64,000 nt of DNA from Chryseobacterium sp. 18061 (GCA_902706205.1 CACSKA010000008.1:1-64000), one strand, 5' to 3'; counted from the stretch's first letter, positions 1-8,553 are shown. Program-made: numbers and translations. Notes: generated by a model not told the origin, from the sequence alone.

Positions 1-92
1 TCGATTACATTGAAGTGTTCTACAACCGGGCCCGGCGTCACAGTCATCTCGGTGGCGTCAGTCCGGAGGCCTTTGAACAGGCCTCGTCGTGA
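1..92 (+). CDS. IS3-family transposase (OrfB), C-terminal fragment
   Basis: Only the last 29 codons are in the window, read from base 3 to the stop at 90-92. They encode FYNRARRHSHLGGVSPEAFE and a few flanking residues. The Y-N-x-x-R-x-H-x-x-L-G-x-x-S/T-P pattern is the hallmark C-terminus of the DDE integrase-type OrfB of IS3-family elements. The catalytic Asp and Glu residues would lie upstream, outside the window. The fragment ends 35 bases before the IS tip, as expected for a 3'-terminal transposase gene. Whether the element is intact cannot be judged here. Confidence 0.85.
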   Translation, partial: DYIEVFYNRARRHSHLGGVSPEAFEQASS

Positions 93-127
93 GGACAGAA
101 TTTGTCTACTGTCGTGGGGTCAGTCCA
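1..127 (+). mobile_element. Right end of an IS3-family insertion sequence
   Basis: The window opens inside an insertion sequence whose transposase runs off the left edge. After the transposase stop at 90-92 there are 35 bases ending in GGGGTCAGTCCA at 116-127. The terminal CA (126-127) is the usual 3' end of IS3-family elements, whose tips are TG...CA. The element interrupts gss, whose native reading resumes at base 128. The left end and any target-site duplication are outside the window. The subgroup cannot be assigned from this fragment. Confidence 0.8.
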
Positions 128-1706
128 TTGCCAGCTCATCGTTGACCACAAAATCGGTGTCCAGCAGATAACGGTGATGCGGGAACAGCTGCCACAGTAC
201 TGGCAGAATCGCTTTGTTGCCCGGCACGACGGTCCACAGCGGTTCGAAGACCATCACTTCCGGGCGCAACAGCACGTCAATCAGCCGTACTTCGTTGTCC
301 GGGTGTCCCGTACGGATCGGTACCGCCGCGAATTCGGTTTCGCTCACTTCGCGCACCTGTTCGATGGCGGTTTCCCACGCCCAGGTTTTCCACACGCAGT
401 TCACCGGACGGTCATCGCCGTCAATCAGCAGCCCTGCGGCATCCCAGCGCAGTTCGTCCAGGCCATACAGAATCTTGCTTTCGAACCCGGCATCCGTCAG
501 CGCCTTTTGCATAAAGCGGGCGTGATAGTTTTCCTCCAGATCCTTGTCCTGCATGATGTGTACAAACGGTCGGGCGGTGCTGTGTTTCCACGCGCCAGTC
601 AGCTCGCTGAGCAGCTCTTCCGACGGATTATGCCCGTCCCCGCGATAGCCCGTTTTGGCCCATTGCTCCAGAATCAGACCCCCTTCCGTGTGACACGACG
701 CGGAGTCAGCGTTGTACTCGTACACCTTCAGCCCGCGCTCATCCATGCAAAAATCCATGCGCCCGGTGATCATATCGTGACGACGACGCTGCCACGAAAG
801 GCGCAGACGCGGCCAGAGGATTTTCGGAATATCAAACAACGCCAGCAGGTTGTCGTCCTTCATCACTTTATCGGTAGCGTGCAGATACATCAGATGCAGC
901 TCGTTGGTGGCTTTTATAAGCTCCTGCTCGGCGCATTCAGTGATGGTAAAATACTGGCATGGATCTTTATTGATGAAATGCCCATTGGCGCGAACGTAGG
1001 CGGCCTGCAACGGCTCCTGCTCATTAAGCCAGGCGCCGTCAAACTGGCCCTGATTATCCAGACGCGCGCCCTGAATGTTGAGCGCTTTCCCCGGCAGCGC
1101 GGGCTGCGGCAGGCTGTGTTCGCAGTTATCAGTCTGGATCATCCAGCCAAGGATCGTCGTGTCATCAAAGGTATCTTCGAGGGTGTACTGGCCGTCCTTC
1201 ACCACCAGCGTCAACTCCCGCGTCCATTGCTGCCCCTGCGGCAGCGGGTGATAAACGACATTCTGTTCGGCGACGCGCACTTTGTTGCCAATCAACTGAG
1301 TGATGACCGCCACGTGCCCGGTCTCATTGAACTCACCGCCCTTCTGCCAAATCAGCAGCGAACCCGCATCCGGCGCGCGGTTAGAGCCATTGGCAAACGC
1401 CTGCAATGGCAGCAAATTATCGTTCACCACCTGGCGTAAAAAGCGCAGCGAGAAAATCTCATAGGCCATGCCGACGTCGGTAAAGACAAAACCATAGGTC
1501 AGAAACAGAAAGCGGCGCGCAAACTCTACGCACTGCCATTTGTGGCCCATGTATTCGTTATCGATATAGCTGCGGAAAGAGACGTCATCCGGGGGATTGC
1601 GGGGATCGAGACTGCCGTAATTGGAGGAGTAAATTGCCACGCCTCCCGGCGCATAGCCTAACAACGTACCAAAGGGAGCATCGCTGCTGGAGTTTCCAGT
1701 ACTCAT
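120..1706 (-). pseudogene. gss: Glutathionylspermidine synthetase/amidase, 3' end cut off by an IS element
   Basis: Bifunctional Gss joins glutathione to spermidine (C-terminal ATP-grasp synthetase) and hydrolyses the product (N-terminal CHAP-type amidase). The amidase domain looks intact: the catalytic cysteine falls at residue 59 in GHKWQCVEF, and a histidine follows in NETGHVAVI. The synthetase domain begins near residue 200 and stops at residue 526. The last two codons (Met-Asp) and the stop come mainly from the IS end. E. coli Gss has 619 residues, so about 93 residues at the C-terminus of the ATP-grasp fold are missing. Inference: synthetase activity is probably lost, while an isolated amidase could still fold and act. 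The start ATG at 1706 gives an N-terminus like that of E. coli. Confidence 0.9.
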
Positions 1707-1861
1707 TCGTCCAACCTAATTTTTCCAGTTCAGGGAAGCAGGCGGCTAGCGAAAATCCTGTTGTTGTCGTCTGCACATTGCCAACACTGTGGCAGAAGTG
1801 GCTTAATCATACACCTCACAGATAAGATAATCGAAACGACAACACAACATCAGGAGTCAAC

Positions 1862-2410
1862 ATGAGCTTACAAGCACAGGCACTGGAATGGGGTCACGGT
1901 CCACGGACTTTCGAGGTTTTTCTGGAACCGACTTGCCCCTATTCGGTGAAGGCATTCAACAAACTTGATGCACTGCTGGCAGCGGTGGGGGAAGACAAAG
2001 TAACGGTAAAAATTCGTCTGCAATCACAGCCGTGGCACATGTTTTCAGGCGTGATCGTTCGCTATATTCTGGCGGCATCGACCTTGCCGGACGGCAGAGC
2101 AGCGGCGAAAAAAGTGTTGCAGGCGGTGGCCGATCATCGTGAGGAATTTGAATTTACCGACCATTGCAGCGGCCCGAATATGCAGGCCACGCCGCAGGAT
2201 ATTGTTGAACGTCTTGAGCGTTACAGCGGGGTAAACGTGAGCGAGCCGTTTGCCGTGCCGGAATTGCAAACCGTCATCAAATGGCATTGCAAATATGCCC
2301 GTCAGAACGGTATCCACGTGTCGCCGACCTTTATGGTGAATGGTTTGGTACAGCCGGATTTGGGTAGCGGAGATGACATTAGCGTATGGGCCGAACGGCT
2401 CATGAGCTAG
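1862..2410 (+). CDS. Thioredoxin-fold (DsbA-like) protein with a single-cysteine CPYS motif
   Basis: A 182-residue soluble protein with no signal peptide, so probably cytoplasmic. The N-terminus reads FEVFLEPTCPYSVKAFNKLD, a DsbA/thioredoxin-type beta strand followed by a CPYS active-site motif near residue 30. The usual second cysteine is replaced by Ser, which suggests monothiol or glutathione-linked chemistry. A cis-proline-like segment HVSPTFMVNG sits near residue 158, as in DsbA-type folds. The start follows an AGGAG ribosome site 6 bases upstream. It diverges from gss across about 155 bp. Inference: its place between gss and yghU suggests a role with glutathione or glutathionylspermidine thiols. 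No specific substrate can be named. Confidence 0.7.
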   Translation: MSLQAQALEWGHGPRTFEVFLEPTCPYSVKAFNKLDALLAAVGEDKVTVKIRLQSQPWHMFSGVIVRYILAASTLPDGRAAAKKVLQAVADHREEFEFTDHCSGPNMQATPQDIVERLERYSGVNVSEPFAVPELQTVIKWHCKYARQNGIHVSPTFMVNGLVQPDLGSGDDISVWAERLMS

Positions 2411-2420
2411 ACAGAAATTT

Positions 2421-2448
2421 GCCCGGTGGCGCTTACGCTTACCGGGCT
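2421..2448. repeat. REP-type palindrome
   Basis: GCCCGGTGGCGC followed by a short loop and TTACCGGGC forms the inverted repeat typical of enterobacterial REP units. It lies between two convergent genes. Similar units occur at 17054, 20651, 36203, 47637 and 62168. Confidence 0.8.
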
Positions 2449-2525
2449 TAAAAACACCAAATCAATTGCTATCAATCCAGATCCCGTCGGCCCGACAAAC
2501 GCAGTGCCGCCGAGCATTCAAACGC

Positions 2526-3941
2526 TTAACCCACAATCAACGTTTTTGCTTCCAGATACGCCTGCATCCCCCATTTGCCCATTTCACGGCCCAGTCCGGA
2601 GTGTTTCACGCCGCCAAACGGGGCTTTAGGTTCATTGGCCAGGCTGTTGACCATCACGCGACCGGACTCAATCTGCTGCGCAATACGCACGGCGCGTTCG
2701 GTATCGCCACCCAGCACCATCGCATTCAGGCCATAATCCGTGTCGTTGGCAATCGCCAGCGCGTCGGCATCATCTTCGTAAGGGATAATCACCAGCACCG
2801 GGCCAAAGATTTCCTCACGGGCGATGCGCATTTGGTTATGCCCGACAAACACCGTCGGTTTCACGCCCCAGCCTTTCTCCATGCCCGCCGGACGCCCTTC
2901 ACCGCCCACCAGCAGCGTTGCGCCCTCTTCCACGCCCAGACGAATGTAGTCCTGCACGCGCTGCCATTGTTTACGGCTGACCATCGGGCCGATTTCGGTA
3001 TTATCGTCACGCGGATCGCCGGACTGCACCTGGCCTACCGCATGGGCAAAGGCCTGTTCAAATTCCGCCTGGCGACTGCGCGGCACCAGAATACGCGTCC
3101 CGGCAATGCACGCCTGCCCGCTGTTCATAAAGCCTGCCGCCAGCGCCAGCGGGACGGCTTTTTCGATATCGGCATCATCAAGAATAACCGTCGGAGATTT
3201 CCCACCGAGCTCCAGCGTGACGCGCTTCAACGATTGCGCGCTGCTTTCGACAATATGTTTGCCCACCGCCGTTGAACCGGTGAAGGAAATTTTCGCGATA
3301 TCCGGATGACGATTAATCACGTCGCCCACTACCTCACCGCGCCCGGTAATGATGTTAAACACACCCGCCGGAATGTTCGCCTCGTGCAGCGCTTCAGTCA
3401 CTATCTGCGTTTGCATAGCGCTCATTTCACTCGGTTTGATCACCGCCGTGCAGCCTGCAGCCATCGCCGTCGCCAGCTTGTTGCAAATAAACCCGGCGTT
3501 GCTGTTCCACGGTGTAATCAGCCCCGCCACGCCAACCGGCACCATGACCACCTGCGCGCTTCCTGCCTGTTCCACGAATTCAAATTCTTCCAGGGTTTCA
3601 ATCGCCTGAGCGATAACGTCGGCCGGATATTGCGCCATCCAGCGGCCCCGAGCCTGCGGTGCGCCGTATTCAGTAACGATAGCCTCCAGCAGCGCATCTT
3701 CACGCGTAGCGACGGCTTTATGCATGCGTTTCAGTACCGCAATACGCTCGTCTTTGGTGGTACGTGACCAGCCCGTAAATGCGGCTTTCGCGGCGGCAAT
3801 CGCTCGCCCGGCATCCACTTCATCCGCCAGGCGCACGGTGCCAATCACCGCTTCGGTGGCCGGATTGAACAGCTCAAAACGCTCATTGCCGTGCGGGGTA
3901 ACGAATTCACCGTTGATATAGATGTTGTCGATGTGCTGCAT
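2526..3941 (-). CDS. NAD(P)-dependent aldehyde dehydrogenase
   Basis: A 471-residue member of the aldehyde dehydrogenase superfamily, which oxidises aldehydes to acids through a cysteine thiohemiacetal. Visible motifs are the cofactor loop FTGSTAVGKHI, the catalytic Glu in LELGGKSP, and the catalytic Cys in NSGQACIAGTR near residue 280. The C-terminus has the usual PFGGVKHSGLGREMG segment. The ATG at 3941 is preferred over an in-frame GTG at 3953 because GGAGAA lies 6 bases before the ATG. The substrate is not evident. It is transcribed divergently from a LysR regulator at 4054, which probably controls it. A plausible promoter has TTATCG (4004-4009) and TATACT (3981-3986) with a 17-bp spacer. 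Confidence 0.88.
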   Translation of the reverse strand: MQHIDNIYINGEFVTPHGNERFELFNPATEAVIGTVRLADEVDAGRAIAAAKAAFTGWSRTTKDERIAVLKRMHKAVATREDALLEAIVTEYGAPQARGRWMAQYPADVIAQAIETLEEFEFVEQAGSAQVVMVPVGVAGLITPWNSNAGFICNKLATAMAAGCTAVIKPSEMSAMQTQIVTEALHEANIPAGVFNIITGRGEVVGDVINRHPDIAKISFTGSTAVGKHIVESSAQSLKRVTLELGGKSPTVILDDADIEKAVPLALAAGFMNSGQACIAGTRILVPRSRQAEFEQAFAHAVGQVQSGDPRDDNTEIGPMVSRKQWQRVQDYIRLGVEEGATLLVGGEGRPAGMEKGWGVKPTVFVGHNQMRIAREEIFGPVLVIIPYEDDADALAIANDTDYGLNAMVLGGDTERAVRIAQQIESGRVMVNSLANEPKAPFGGVKHSGLGREMGKWGMQAYLEAKTLIVG

Positions 3942-3980
3942 GTTGTTCTCCACGTATTCTGTTTTTCAGTGCGTGGAAGG

Positions 3981-4009
3981 AGTATAGAAACAGATGACCG
4001 CTACGATAA
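3981..4009 (-). promoter_or_regulatory. Putative promoter of the aldehyde dehydrogenase gene
   Basis: On the minus strand a TTATCG hexamer (4004-4009) and a TATACT hexamer (3981-3986) are separated by 17 bp, close to the sigma-70 pattern. The predicted start near 3974 would give a leader of about 30 bases. Confidence 0.45.
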
Positions 4010-4020
4010 GTGGGTCTATC

Positions 4021-4035
4021 CTGTACGGACTGTAC
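4021..4035. promoter_or_regulatory. Possible LysR-regulator operator: CTGTAC direct repeat
   Basis: CTGTAC-GGA-CTGTAC lies in the divergent intergenic region. Because GTAC is itself palindromic, the same bases also form a GTAC-N5-GTAC dyad. Relative to the predicted aldehyde dehydrogenase promoter it sits at about -46 to -60, a usual position for LysR-type activators. The assignment is inference. Confidence 0.35.
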
Positions 4036-4053
4036 CGAAAATCGGGATAATCT

Positions 4054-4962
4054 ATGCATCGCAGTGGATTCACTGAACTGGAAGTTGTGCTCGCCGTCGC
4101 GCACCGCCAGAGTTTTCGCGCTGCCGCGCGGGAGTTGGGCATGTCGGCTACCGCGGTCAGCAACGCCGTCGCCGGGCTGGAAAGCCGCCTAAAGGTGCGT
4201 CTGTTTAACCGTTCGACGCGCAGCGTGGCGCTGACGCCTGCGGGCGAGCGCTATGTCGAGCGCATCGCGCCCGCGCTGGCGGAAATTCAGCGCGCATCGG
4301 AAGAGATCACCGCCGTGCCGGACACGCCGACCGGGACGTTACGCATCAACGCCCCGCAGGAGAGCGTATCGATTTTATACGAGCCATTGATTGAGGAATA
4401 CCTGCAACGTTATCCACAAATGCGCCTGGAAATCACTAGCGAATCGCGGATGGTGGATATCGTGGCGGAAGGCTACGACGCGGGTATTCGACTCGAAGAA
4501 TCCGTGCCGCAGGACATGATTGCGGTGCCGCTCACGCCGGACATCCGCATGCTGGTCGTCGCCACACCAGAGTATCTGGCCGAACACGGCACGCCGCTGG
4601 CGCCTGACGATCTGCGTCAGCACCAGAGCGTCGGGATGCGTATGGCGCACGGCGGGATTTATCACTGGGAGCTGGAGCGCCATCAGCAGAAATTCTCCGT
4701 CAACGTGCCGCCGCGCATCGTGCTTAATGAAATGCGCGCCATCCGCCGCGCCGCGCTGAGCGGCATCGGGCTGGCGTTTATTTCGGATTTGTTCGTGCAG
4801 GACGATGTCGCTGCCGGGCGACTGGTCAGCGTGATGGCCGAATGGTGTCAGCCGTTTGGCGGGCTACGTCTTTACTACCCCGGTAGACGTCACGTTCCAC
4901 CGGGGTTGAAAGCGTTCATCGATTTGGTACGCGAGATACGCGACAGAACGCCTACACCTTAA
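4054..4962 (+). CDS. LysR-type transcriptional regulator
   Basis: A 302-residue regulator with an N-terminal winged helix-turn-helix (residues about 5-64, SFRAAARELGMSATAVSNAV) and a periplasmic-binding-like effector domain (about 88-295). The sequence fits the CrgA/AaeR-like branch common beside dehydrogenase genes: TRSVALTPAGERY, then LRINAP and GYDAGIRL. It diverges from the aldehyde dehydrogenase gene with about 110 bp between start codons, the classic arrangement for a LysR protein controlling its neighbour and itself. The start at 4054 places the helix-turn-helix at the normal distance from the N-terminus. The effector is unknown. Confidence 0.88.
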   Translation: MHRSGFTELEVVLAVAHRQSFRAAARELGMSATAVSNAVAGLESRLKVRLFNRSTRSVALTPAGERYVERIAPALAEIQRASEEITAVPDTPTGTLRINAPQESVSILYEPLIEEYLQRYPQMRLEITSESRMVDIVAEGYDAGIRLEESVPQDMIAVPLTPDIRMLVVATPEYLAEHGTPLAPDDLRQHQSVGMRMAHGGIYHWELERHQQKFSVNVPPRIVLNEMRAIRRAALSGIGLAFISDLFVQDDVAAGRLVSVMAEWCQPFGGLRLYYPGRRHVPPGLKAFIDLVREIRDRTPTP

Positions 4963-5107
4963 ACAGCCGCAGCATAGCGCGCCCAAGGGTCAGTTACCGC
5001 AGCCGGATTCCCCACCAGGCAGAAAAATAAGCCGTTAAGGCCATCACGACTCTGAATGCTAAAGCTCAGCTTACGCACCTGCTAAACTCCTCCTTTTGTC
5101 CCCCTAA

Positions 5108-5224
5108 ATTATTCGAGTTGCAGGCAGGCGGCAAAAGAGCGAATCCTCAGTCACTTACTTAAGTAAGCGCCTGGGGTGAGAGAGTGCGGTCAACGCACCT
5201 GCGACTCGAAGAGTGACGGGTAAA
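5108..5224 (+). repeat. ERIC element
   Basis: An imperfect palindrome runs from ATTATTCGAGTTGCAGGCAG to GACTCGAAGAGTGACGGG. Its core is a near-match to the ERIC consensus (GAGCGAATCC..., then TAAGTAAGC.CCTGGGGTGAG). It sits 27 bp before yghU, in the same orientation, and would lie in or near the yghU leader. The 4963-5107 stretch before it holds no gene that I can see. Confidence 0.85.
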
Positions 5225-5251
5225 TATCTCAAACAACAAGGCGGTTTCTGT

Positions 5252-6118
5252 ATGTCTAAAAATGAATATCAGCCCCCGAAAGTCTGGGAGTGGAATAAAA
5301 ACAACGGCGGCGCATTCGCCAATATCAACCGTCCGGTTTCTGGCCCGACGCACGAGAAAGACCTGCCGGTGGGCACGCACCCACTGCAACTTTATTCACT
5401 GGGCACGCCGAACGGGCAGAAAGTGACTATTATGCTGGAAGAGCTGCTGGCGCTCGGCGTGACAGGTGCGGAGTACGATGCGTGGATGATCCGCATTGGC
5501 GACGGCGATCAGTTCTCCAGCGGGTTTGTCGACGTGAACCCGAACTCGAAAATTCCGGCACTGAGCGATCACTCGGTGAACCCGCCTCTGCGCGTGTTTG
5601 AATCCGGTTCGATCCTGCTGTATCTGGCGGAAAAATTTGGTCACTTCCTGCCTAAAGACCCGGCGGGTCGGACCGAAGCGCTGAACTGGCTGTTCTGGCT
5701 ACAGGGCGCGGCTCCGATCCTTGGCGGCGGATTTGGTCACTTCTATAACTACGCCCCGGTCAAAATTGAGTACGCCATCGACCGTTACGCCATGGAAGCC
5801 AAGCGTCAGCTCGACGTGCTGGATAAACAGCTGGCGCGCAGTCGCTATGTGGCGGGCGAGGAGTACACCATTGCCGATATGGCGATTTGGCCGTGGTACG
5901 GCAACGTGGTGCTGGGCGCGGTGTACAACGCGGCGGAATTCCTCGACGTACAGAGCTACAAAAATGTGCTTCGCTGGGCGCAGGACGTGGGCAATCGTCC
6001 AGCGGTAAAACGCGGACGCATCGTAAACCGCGCTCAAGGGCCGCTGAACGAGCAGCTGCATGAGCGTCACTCTGCCAGTGATTTCGACACCAACACCGAA
6101 GATAAACGTCAGGGCTGA
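5252..6118 (+). CDS. yghU: Glutathione transferase-like disulfide-bond reductase YghU
   Basis: A 288-residue glutathione-S-transferase family protein, the same length as E. coli YghU. E. coli YghU binds two glutathiones per monomer and reduces disulfides. The N-terminal extension MSKNEYQPPKVWEW and the thioredoxin-like segment LYSLGTPNGQKVTIMLEELL match YghU. The C-terminal helical domain includes YVAGEEYTIADMAIWPW, the GST N-capping/hydrophobic staple region. The ATG at 5252 is chosen because it gives this N-terminus; upstream in-frame codons run into the ERIC element. Gene order near gss matches E. coli. A strong terminator follows at 6131. Confidence 0.93.
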   Translation: MSKNEYQPPKVWEWNKNNGGAFANINRPVSGPTHEKDLPVGTHPLQLYSLGTPNGQKVTIMLEELLALGVTGAEYDAWMIRIGDGDQFSSGFVDVNPNSKIPALSDHSVNPPLRVFESGSILLYLAEKFGHFLPKDPAGRTEALNWLFWLQGAAPILGGGFGHFYNYAPVKIEYAIDRYAMEAKRQLDVLDKQLARSRYVAGEEYTIADMAIWPWYGNVVLGAVYNAAEFLDVQSYKNVLRWAQDVGNRPAVKRGRIVNRAQGPLNEQLHERHSASDFDTNTEDKRQG

Positions 6119-6130
6119 GCCCTTCCCGTC

Positions 6131-6160
6131 GACCGGGCGTCATGGCCCGGTCACTTTTTT
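6131..6160 (+). terminator. Rho-independent terminator after yghU
   Basis: GACCGGGC (6131-6138) pairs with GCCCGGTC (6145-6152) and is followed by ACTTTTTT. Confidence 0.85.
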
Positions 6161-6229
6161 CTCACTGTATATTTACACGCCAATACATTATTAGTATGAA
6201 TATGTCTTCCTCCGGCATATGGCATCTAA

Positions 6230-7252
6230 ATGTCTGAAATCGCCCTGAAACAACAGATCCAGAATCTGAAGAAGCATAACGCCCGATTGCTACGCATTGC
6301 TCGTGACGCGAAGAGTAAGCTCAGTGCTGCGCTCGACGGCACCGGGCTCTGTTTATGGCAACTGGATATCCCCAGCGGGAAATTAATTATTTTTAACCGT
6401 CGCTGGGGTGCGATGCTGGGTTATCAGCCGAAAGCCCTGAGCGCCCATTTTGACGTGTGGCGGGAACACCTGCACCCGGAAGACCGCCAGCAGGTTCTCG
6501 ATGCCTTTTACAGTCATCTGGAAGGCAGAGCGCCCTATTACGAAGCCTTGCATCGGATGCAGCATAAAAATGGCACCGTCAGCTGGGTGTTAGATCGCGG
6601 GCGTGTGAGCGAGTGGGATGATGACGGCAAACCGCTGAAGGTCACCGGCACCCACATCGACATGACCAAGGAGAAGCAGTACGAGGAACAGCTTTCCCTG
6701 CTCGCCAATCACGACCCGCTTACCGGGCTCGCCAATCGCCATGCGCTGTTAAAACACTTCGCACAGATGCAACGGGACGACGCCATGTGCGTGGCGTTTA
6801 TCGATCTGGATGATTTTAAAGCGGTGAATGATCGGTTCGGCCATCGCTGTGGTGACGAGCTTCTCATTCAGCTTAGCAAGCGCCTGCGAGACGCCTGCCC
6901 TCCGGGTGCCGTTGTTGGGCGGCTGGGGGGTGATGAGTTTGTGCTGCTGCTGCCGTTTTCGCTCAACAGCCTGCTTATCTGGAGCACCGCGCACAACTGT
7001 CTGCGTGCGACGTTGACGCCGTTCGAACTGGCCAGCGGCACCGCCTCGGTAGGCGCATCGATAGGGATTAATGAAGTGCTGCACGACGACGATTTCAACG
7101 ACGCGCTGCTGCGGGCTGATATCTCGATGTATCAGATAAAACACACCGGCAAAAACGGCGCGGCCATTGGGCAGACGCTTATCTCCCTTTCAGGAGAAGA
7201 GTCGATGTCCGAAGTCCCCGTCAATCATGAAACAGCCCAACGCCGCCTCTGA
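6230..7252 (+). CDS. PAS-GGDEF diguanylate cyclase
   Basis: A 340-residue soluble protein with a short N-terminal coiled coil (residues 5-35), a PAS fold (about 38-145, WQLDIPSGKLIIFNRRWG ... GTHIDMTKEKQYEEQL) and a GGDEF domain (about 160-320). DHDPLTGLANR-type and FIDLDDFKAVND motifs and the active-site loop GRLGGDEF are intact, so c-di-GMP synthesis is expected. The product-inhibition I-site (RxxD upstream of GGDEF) is absent: the stretch before the loop reads PPGAVVGRL. No membrane segments are seen. The ribosome-binding site before 6230 is weak. It stands alone between yghU and gpr. The PAS domain may sense a cofactor or redox state, but no ligand residues can be assigned. Confidence 0.87.
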   Translation: MSEIALKQQIQNLKKHNARLLRIARDAKSKLSAALDGTGLCLWQLDIPSGKLIIFNRRWGAMLGYQPKALSAHFDVWREHLHPEDRQQVLDAFYSHLEGRAPYYEALHRMQHKNGTVSWVLDRGRVSEWDDDGKPLKVTGTHIDMTKEKQYEEQLSLLANHDPLTGLANRHALLKHFAQMQRDDAMCVAFIDLDDFKAVNDRFGHRCGDELLIQLSKRLRDACPPGAVVGRLGGDEFVLLLPFSLNSLLIWSTAHNCLRATLTPFELASGTASVGASIGINEVLHDDDFNDALLRADISMYQIKHTGKNGAAIGQTLISLSGEESMSEVPVNHETAQRRL

Positions 7253-7448
7253 GTTAGCTTCGCAAACGAAGTCCTGCTTTCAGCCTGCAGCAGCAGGCTC
7301 GGCTGTTCGTCTGCGGGCCAGCCATCAGTCCGGTCATCGGGGTTCTCCCTTATCAATCGCCAGCAATGTGATCGCCCGAACTTACCGGAACATTTTCAGG
7401 CGCTAGTATAGAAACGTCGTTTCAAAATACAGACCACAAGGAGCTTCC

Positions 7449-8489
7449 ATGTCCTGGCTCGCCAGTTCCGAACGTTATCAACAAATGCAGTATCGCTATT
7501 GTGGCAACAGCGGGTTGCAGCTTCCCGCGCTGTCGCTGGGTTTGTGGCACAGTTTTGGTCACATTCAGTCGCTCGATTCACAGCGCGACCTGCTGCGTAA
7601 AGCCTTTGATTTAGGCATTACCCATTTTGACCTCGCCAACAACTACGGGCCACCACCGGGCAGCGCCGAGGAGAACTTTGGCCGTCTGTTGCGTGACGAT
7701 TTCATCACCTATCGTGATGAGCTGATTATCTCTACCAAAGCGGGATACGACATGTGGCCCGGGCCTTACGGCTCCGGCGGTTCGCGCAAGTATGTGCTGG
7801 CGAGCCTCGACCAGAGCCTGAAGCGCATGGGCCTGGAGTATGTCGATATTTTCTATTCTCACCGCGTGGATGAGAAAACACCGATGGAAGAAACCGCCGC
7901 GGCGCTGGCTCAGGCGGTGCAGAGCGGCAAGGCGCTGTATATCGGTATCTCGTCGTATTCCACCGAGCGCACTCAGCAAATGGTGGGTCTGCTGCGTGAG
8001 TGGAAAATCCCGCTGCTGATTCATCAGCCGTCGTACAACTTGCTGAACCGCTGGGTGGATAACACCGGACTGCTGGATACGCTGGAAAATAACGGCGTCG
8101 GCTGCATTGCCTTTACGCCGCTGGCGCAGGGCTTGTTAACGGGTAAATACCTGAACGGGATCCCGGACGGGTCGCGGATGCAGACCGAAGGCAAGAAAGC
8201 GCGCGGGCTAACAGAAAATATGCTCAGCGAAAGTAATTTGAAGAGCCTGCGTCTGTTGCAGGAAATGGCGCAGTCACGCGGGCAAAGCATGGCGCAGATG
8301 GCGCTGAGCTGGCTGCTGAAGGATAACCGGGTGACGTCGGTGTTGATTGGCGCGAGCCGCCCGGAGCAGCTGGAGGAGAACGTTCAGGCGCTGAACAATC
8401 TGACCTTTACGCCGCAGGAGTTGGCGCAGATTGACCAGCACGTGGCGGACGGACAGCTGAACCTTTGGCAGGCGTCGTCAGATAAGTAA
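7449..8489 (+). CDS. gpr: L-glyceraldehyde 3-phosphate reductase (aldo-keto reductase)
   Basis: A 346-residue aldo-keto reductase of the AKR14 type, the length of E. coli Gpr/YghZ. The E. coli enzyme reduces L-glyceraldehyde 3-phosphate and methylglyoxal with NADPH. The TIM-barrel motifs include THFDLANNYGPPPGSAEENFG (catalytic Asp and Tyr), YVDIFYSHRVD and the C-terminal NADPH site VLIGASRPEQLEEN. The start at 7449 follows AAGGAGC. The 196 bp upstream (7253-7448) contain no recognisable gene. With yqhD and dkgA further on, this window carries three aldehyde-reducing enzymes. Confidence 0.93.
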   Translation: MSWLASSERYQQMQYRYCGNSGLQLPALSLGLWHSFGHIQSLDSQRDLLRKAFDLGITHFDLANNYGPPPGSAEENFGRLLRDDFITYRDELIISTKAGYDMWPGPYGSGGSRKYVLASLDQSLKRMGLEYVDIFYSHRVDEKTPMEETAAALAQAVQSGKALYIGISSYSTERTQQMVGLLREWKIPLLIHQPSYNLLNRWVDNTGLLDTLENNGVGCIAFTPLAQGLLTGKYLNGIPDGSRMQTEGKKARGLTENMLSESNLKSLRLLQEMAQSRGQSMAQMALSWLLKDNRVTSVLIGASRPEQLEENVQALNNLTFTPQELAQIDQHVADGQLNLWQASSDK

Positions 8490-8496
8490 CGTGGGA

Positions 8497-8530
8497 TCCC
8501 CTCTCCCTGTGGGCGAGGGGTGAGTGAGGG
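8497..8530. repeat. Short CCCTCTCCC/GGGCGAGGGG dispersed repeat
   Basis: An inverted repeat of pyrimidine-rich CCCTCTCCC and GGGCGAGGGG with a short loop sits between two convergent genes. Related copies are at 13771-13845, 22964-23056 and 44408-44440. Confidence 0.65.
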
Positions 8531-8553
8531 CATCAGACCGTACGGGCCCTCCC

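Noticed and set aside
102-1439. Long plus-strand open frame across the gss region
   Set aside because: It is the antisense shadow of gss; the composition (His, Arg, Gln-rich) and lack of a ribosome site are not gene-like.
4045-4053. GATAAT hexamer just before the LysR start as its -10
   Set aside because: It would place the transcription start inside the coding sequence, after the ATG.
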